Source: an uncultured Polaribacter sp. (lineage in GTDB: Bacteria > Bacteroidota > Bacteroidia > Flavobacteriales > Flavobacteriaceae). From it: a stretch of DNA of 19,434 bases. The DNA is taken from contig CALHCK010000115.1 of the NCBI GenBank assembly GCA_937936695.1, forward strand, positions 1 to 19,434. Direction: 5' to 3'. The notes below the pieces were generated by a model. It ran no database searches, was not told where the DNA came from, and saw only the letters and a program-made list of their open reading frames with translations. Below, piece after piece: positions 16,893 through 19,434 of this stretch (the stretch's first letter is position 1; every line of letters starts with the position of its first letter). A program made the translations under genes and the position numbers.

Positions 16893-17438
16893 ATGGCAAA
16901 AAAAGGTTTGGTATTCATTCAAAATGAGTATCCAAGAAGAAATGAAGATTTTTTATATCGTCAGCTTTATAGATATATTCCTGAATTTGGAAAGTCAATT
17001 AAAACTATAATAGAAGTTGAAATACACAAAAACAATATATGTGTAATTTCTTTCTACGAGCATAATAAAGGAACTGAAAAAAATAAGTATAAATTACGGT
17101 CAAATATTGGAGCTGGTCATACAAGAGCTATATTCAAAGCTTGTTTAGAAGCTTATTATAATTTAGATGAAGATTTTGCTTTAGTTTTCTCTGCAGCCAA
17201 TGATGTTGGCGAAATAAAAGAAGATAATTCAAGATATTCAGCATATTTACTTTTTCTATCTCACTATTTTAAGAATTATGATGATTATAATAGACAAGGT
17301 TCAATTGCTATAAATACTTTAATGTTATATCACAGAACGTTTCAGTATAAAAAAGAAGCAGATTTTTTTTATAGTGAATTTGAGAAAAAAGTAGAGTCTA
17401 ATCTAAATGAAGTAAATGACGATTCAGATAAGCCTTAA
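16893..17438 (+). CDS. Unrecognised protein, candidate toxin of the Panacea pair
   Basis: A 181-aa protein I cannot assign to a family. It has no signal peptide or membrane segment. It starts MAKKGLVFIQNEYPRRNEDF, has strand-like VEIHKNNICVISFYE, then a Gly/His stretch LRSNIGAGHTRAIFKACLEA and the segment FALVFSAANDVGEIKEDNSRYSA followed by YLLFLSHYFKNYDDY. The C-terminus is acidic and likely disordered (VESNLNEVNDDSDKP). The last strongly patterned part, F-x-A-A-N-D and N-S-R, could be a binding or active site but this is a guess. It follows the Panacea gene by 3 nt with no promoter of its own, which fits a toxin-antitoxin operon with the antitoxin first. Confidence 0.75.
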   Translation: MAKKGLVFIQNEYPRRNEDFLYRQLYRYIPEFGKSIKTIIEVEIHKNNICVISFYEHNKGTEKNKYKLRSNIGAGHTRAIFKACLEAYYNLDEDFALVFSAANDVGEIKEDNSRYSAYLLFLSHYFKNYDDYNRQGSIAINTLMLYHRTFQYKKEADFFYSEFEKKVESNLNEVNDDSDKP

Positions 17439-17445
17439 ATTACTG

Positions 17446-17568
17446 CGAACAAAGACTATAAGTAATCGCTTATTCTCGCCTACTTTTGAAAATCCTCGCA
17501 GATTTTCAGTTTGGTGTGTACTTAAAAAATTTAGTGCTAACCCATGCAACTACTCATAGCCGAAACCG
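17446..17568. repeat. Palindromic tail of module 2 (attC-like?)
   Basis: Outer arms 17454-17468 and 17547-17561 pair over 15 bp with four mismatches, and all four would be G-T wobbles on the bottom strand but A-C mismatches on the top strand. An apical hairpin TGAAAATC/GATTTTCA (17487-17494 with 17501-17508, 6-nt loop) lies between. The tail opens CGAACAAAGAC (17446-17456) and ends CCG right at the DUF4442 start codon. A -7-like TACTTTTG (17481-17488) lies within. Confidence 0.55.
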
Positions 17569-18024
17569 ATGCAGTTAACACCAAAAAAAATAAACTTATT
17601 TATACTTTTTAAGTTGCCTTTAGGCTATTTAAGTGGCATGCGTGTACAAAGTATTACGCAAACCAATTCTGTTGTTAAAATAACCCACAAGTGGATCAAC
17701 CAAAACCCGTTTAAAAGTATGTTTTGGGCAGCGCAAGGTATGGCGGCAGAATTAAGTACTGGTGTTTTAATAATGCAGGCAATAAAACAAACAAATAAAA
17801 AGGTTTCTATGTTGGTAATACACCAAGAAGCAAATTTTTACAAAAAGGCTACAGGTACTATTTTATTTATTTGTGCAGACGGTAAAAAGATTAAAAAAGC
17901 AATAGAAACAGCAATACAAACGGAAGAAGTACAGTTAATAACTTTAACTGCAGAAGGAAAAAATAATGCTGGCACAGTAGTGTCAGCATTTAGTTTTCAA
18001 TGGAGTTTAAAAGTAAAACTTTAA
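17569..18024 (+). CDS. DUF4442 family protein (hotdog thioesterase-like)
   Basis: A 151-aa protein of the DUF4442 family, which has a hotdog fold like acyl-CoA thioesterases. Family pieces seen are FKLPLGYLSGMRV (about 15-27), HKWINQNPFKSMFWAAQGMAAEL (about 45-67), VLIMQAI, and the closing FQWSLKVK. Length is normal for flavobacterial members. It is probably a cytoplasmic enzyme or binder acting on an acyl thioester, but the substrate is unknown. The ATG at 17569 is the first base after the module 2 tail, so no native leader remains between them. The only -7-like box nearby (TACTTTTG, 17481-17488) lies in the tail. Convergent with the small gene at 18026. Confidence 0.85.
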   Translation: MQLTPKKINLFILFKLPLGYLSGMRVQSITQTNSVVKITHKWINQNPFKSMFWAAQGMAAELSTGVLIMQAIKQTNKKVSMLVIHQEANFYKKATGTILFICADGKKIKKAIETAIQTEEVQLITLTAEGKNNAGTVVSAFSFQWSLKVKL

Positions 18025-18025
18025 A

Positions 18026-18172
18026 CTAATTTCTTTGTTGGTATAAGCTAGGTCTTTTTTCGTTATAATCGCAATCTTGAAAAATACCACAAGACACATT
18101 TGTACGAGCTAAAGATTTAGTTATTTCAAATTGTTTTGATAATGCTGCTATTTCTGGAGTCAAATATTTCAT
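18026..18172 (-). CDS. Small protein of 48 aa, unknown function
   Basis: A short frame with good signs of being real: it starts at an ATG 28 nt after a -7 box TAATTTTG (18200-18207, minus) and ends 1 nt before the stop of the convergent DUF4442 gene, thus filling the gap exactly. The peptide opens MKYLTPEIAALSKQFEITKS, has two Cys (28 and 34) around SCGIFQDC, and ends YQQRN. Its composition is not that of random AT-rich sequence: it has few Asn/Ile/Phe and has Pro, Gly, Arg and Cys. No membrane segment or signal peptide is visible. Function unknown. Confidence 0.6.
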   Translation of the reverse strand: MKYLTPEIAALSKQFEITKSLARTNVSCGIFQDCDYNEKRPSLYQQRN

Positions 18173-18199
18173 AATTTTTTTGTTTTTCTTATTTAGTAG

Positions 18200-18207
18200 C
18201 AAAATTA
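18200..18207 (-). promoter_or_regulatory. -7 promoter element of the 48-aa gene
   Basis: The minus strand reads TAATTTTG, an exact match to TAnnTTTG. The predicted transcript start lies about 20 nt before the ATG at 18172. Confidence 0.5.
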
Positions 18208-18290
18208 TAATTTTTCTTACACTTTTAATAAAAAGTTCGTTTAGCTGTTGTATTTACTAGATACAAGTGTGTATTTAAAACTTTAAAAGA

Positions 18291-18348
18291 ATACTATAAA
18301 ACAAAAGAAGCTATTAAATTAATAATAGCTTCTTTTGTTTTATAGTAT
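18291..18348. terminator. Perfect 26-bp inverted repeat, probable terminator
   Basis: Arms 18291-18316 and 18323-18348 are perfectly complementary with a 6-nt AT-only loop. It lies 14 nt after the stop of the leftward DUF4369 lipoprotein gene. U-rich sequence follows on the minus strand (TCTTTTAAAGTTTT). The stem is longer and more AT-rich than the other two terminators in the window. Confidence 0.75.
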
Positions 18349-18362
18349 AGTTTAAAAAATAA

Positions 18363-19064
18363 CTACTGTTGTTTTTTCTTAATATCAGAAATGTAGGCAT
18401 TTAATTCTTTTCCATAAAAAGAATTTTTAACATTATCAGACAAGGTATTATTTATGGTATCTAATAATTTAAGCGAAGCATTTTGTAACTGCGTTAGTGC
18501 TAAATAAGGAGCTACTTCAAAGTCTGTATTATTAAGTGCAAAATTAGTAGTGTATAAAATTTTTCTTTTAATAAATCTCTGATACTCTTTTTCTAGCAAT
18601 AACAAAGAATCTGTGTATTGTTTTTGATTATAATCAAAATTCCTTTTTATAAAATCTAAATTCTGATTTTTAAAACGTTTGTTTACTTTGTTGTATTGAT
18701 CAAAAATTTCTTGATTTTTAGATCCTGTAATTTTAGGATTAAAACCAAAATACTCTAACTTGTCTACAATATTAATAGTTCCTTTTTCACCAAAAAAAAG
18801 AATTTTTTTATCGCTAGTATTTCCTTTAAATGTTAAATAATAAGCAACAGGAGAGTCTACATTATCTGTTAAAACAAAATTTTCATCGGCATATAAAGTT
18901 ATAGAATCTACAGAAATAAGAGCAGTATCTTTTAATTTTTGCAGATATAAAGTTCCTTTTTTAAGACCTTTTATTTGTCCTTGTACAATCATGTTTCCTT
19001 CTTTTTTAGAAGAACAAGCAAAAATGACAATCGATAACGATAAAAGAGCAATAATTTTTTTCAT
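18363..19064 (-). CDS. DUF4369 domain lipoprotein
   Basis: A 233-aa exported lipoprotein. The signal peptide ends with lipobox IFAC and Cys17 as the lipidated residue. Residues from about 24 (NMIVQGQIKGLKKGTLYLQK) to about 115 resemble DUF4369, the N-terminal domain found in Bacteroidota thiol-disulfide interchange proteins (with VDSITLYADENFVL, and FFGEKGTINI). A helical, Lys/Gln/Asn-rich part follows and ends KKKQQ. The thioredoxin domain that often follows DUF4369 is absent, and there is no CXXC motif, so this is a DUF4369-only form. Probably anchored in the inner or outer membrane. A one-mismatch -7 box (CATATTTG, 19085-19092 minus) precedes it. Confidence 0.82.
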   Translation of the reverse strand: MKKIIALLSLSIVIFACSSKKEGNMIVQGQIKGLKKGTLYLQKLKDTALISVDSITLYADENFVLTDNVDSPVAYYLTFKGNTSDKKILFFGEKGTINIVDKLEYFGFNPKITGSKNQEIFDQYNKVNKRFKNQNLDFIKRNFDYNQKQYTDSLLLLEKEYQRFIKRKILYTTNFALNNTDFEVAPYLALTQLQNASLKLLDTINNTLSDNVKNSFYGKELNAYISDIKKKQQ

Positions 19065-19103
19065 TTATAAATAGATTAATTTGAGCAAATATGCTGATTT
19101 TAT

Positions 19104-19434
19104 TTAAAAAGATGAAGCTAATTCCATTAAAATAGTACAGGCAATTGCCCCAACAGTTCCAATAGCATATCCAAAAACAGCTAGTAACACACCAACAGAT
19201 GCTAATGATGGATGAAAGGCTTGTGCTACAATAGGGGCAGAGGCGGCACCACCAACATTGGCTTGACTACCAACAGCTAAGAAAAAGTAAGGTGCTTTAA
19301 TTATTTTAGCAACTATTATTAGTAATACAGCATGAATCATCATCCATACAAAACCAATAACTATCAATCCAGGGTTTTCAAAAGCCTGATTTAAATCCAT
19401 TTTCATACCAATAGTTGCTACCAAAATATAAATA
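19104..19434 (-). CDS. DUF819 family membrane protein, C-terminal part (partial)
   Basis: The frame is open to the window edge, so the N-terminal part lies outside; about 109 residues are seen. They carry the conserved C-terminal features of DUF819 (YjcL-like) proteins: LVATIGMKMDL, then a hydrophobic helix, GSQANVGGAASAPIVAQAF and HPSLASVGVLLAVFGYAIGT followed by a last helix. This family is made of multi-pass inner-membrane proteins of unknown function, likely transporters. It is 39 nt upstream of the lipoprotein gene on the same strand and may be co-transcribed with it. Confidence 0.88.
   Translation of the reverse strand, partial: IYILVATIGMKMDLNQAFENPGLIVIGFVWMMIHAVLLIIVAKIIKAPYFFLAVGSQANVGGAASAPIVAQAFHPSLASVGVLLAVFGYAIGTVGAIACTILMELASSF

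Larger units (their letters stand above)
16290..17568 (+). mobile_element. Cassette-like module 2 (Panacea pair), putative
   Basis: A 1279-bp unit with its own promoter (16349-16356), the DUF4065 gene and its partner, and a palindromic tail. It begins TTGTTGGTAATAG directly after the G that ends module 1, and ends CATAGCCGAAACCG directly at the ATG of the next gene. Two-gene, promoter-bearing cassettes are known in sedentary chromosomal integrons. Here the assignment rests only on architecture. Confidence 0.4.

Overview
The window looks like chromosomal DNA of an AT-rich Bacteroidota bacterium, most likely a (probably marine) member of the Flavobacteriaceae. The support is the low GC content, starts that lack Shine-Dalgarno sequences, many genes preceded by the Bacteroidota -7 box TAnnTTTG, and a set of flavobacterial protein families: a Nudix protein next to pyrE, an ftsH-LUD-cdsA-psd-ACBP run, DUF4369 and YceI-like lipoproteins, and a VWA/MoxR pair. 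The genus cannot be fixed from the sequence alone. No rRNA, tRNA, CRISPR array or transposase was seen.

Layout. Positions 1-1718 hold a terminator and a leftward SulP anion transporter. At 1771-3418 a Nudix hydrolase and pyrE are head-to-head with overlapping promoters, and pyrE is followed by an SRPBCC protein. A leftward birA (3415-4149) converges on the latter and is divergent from a long rightward cluster (4236-9569): rsfS, ftsH, a LUD-domain protein, cdsA, psd, an acyl-CoA-binding protein and a YceI-like lipoprotein. This cluster joins ribosome silencing, membrane proteolysis and phosphatidylethanolamine synthesis. A 450-bp intergenic region (9570-10019) has phased A/T tracts, a -7 box and five CCCCTA motifs, and leads to a small exported protein. 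Then come a leftward TIGR01777 epimerase, a VWA/MoxR-type ATPase pair closed by a bidirectional terminator, a leftward exported protein of unknown function, and a DUF2721 membrane protein.

Positions 15505-17568 are accessory. They can be read as two consecutive cassette-like modules. The first carries a ruined ParE/RelE-type toxin-antitoxin operon with several frameshifts and nonsense codons. The second carries an intact pair: a Panacea-domain (DUF4065) protein, probably an antitoxin, and an unrecognised 181-aa partner 3 nt downstream that is the candidate toxin. Each module ends in a similarly built imperfect palindrome whose right arm lies 6-8 nt before a CG-ending boundary. The second boundary falls exactly on the ATG of the next gene (a DUF4442 thioesterase-like protein). 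This resembles integron gene-cassette architecture, but no integrase is in the window and the boundary reading is inference.

The right end (18026-19434) has a likely 48-aa small protein, a perfect 26-bp inverted-repeat terminator, a DUF4369 lipoprotein, and the C-terminal part of a DUF819 membrane protein that runs off the window, all leftward. The most interesting items are the cassette-like accessory block and the orphan partner of the Panacea protein.
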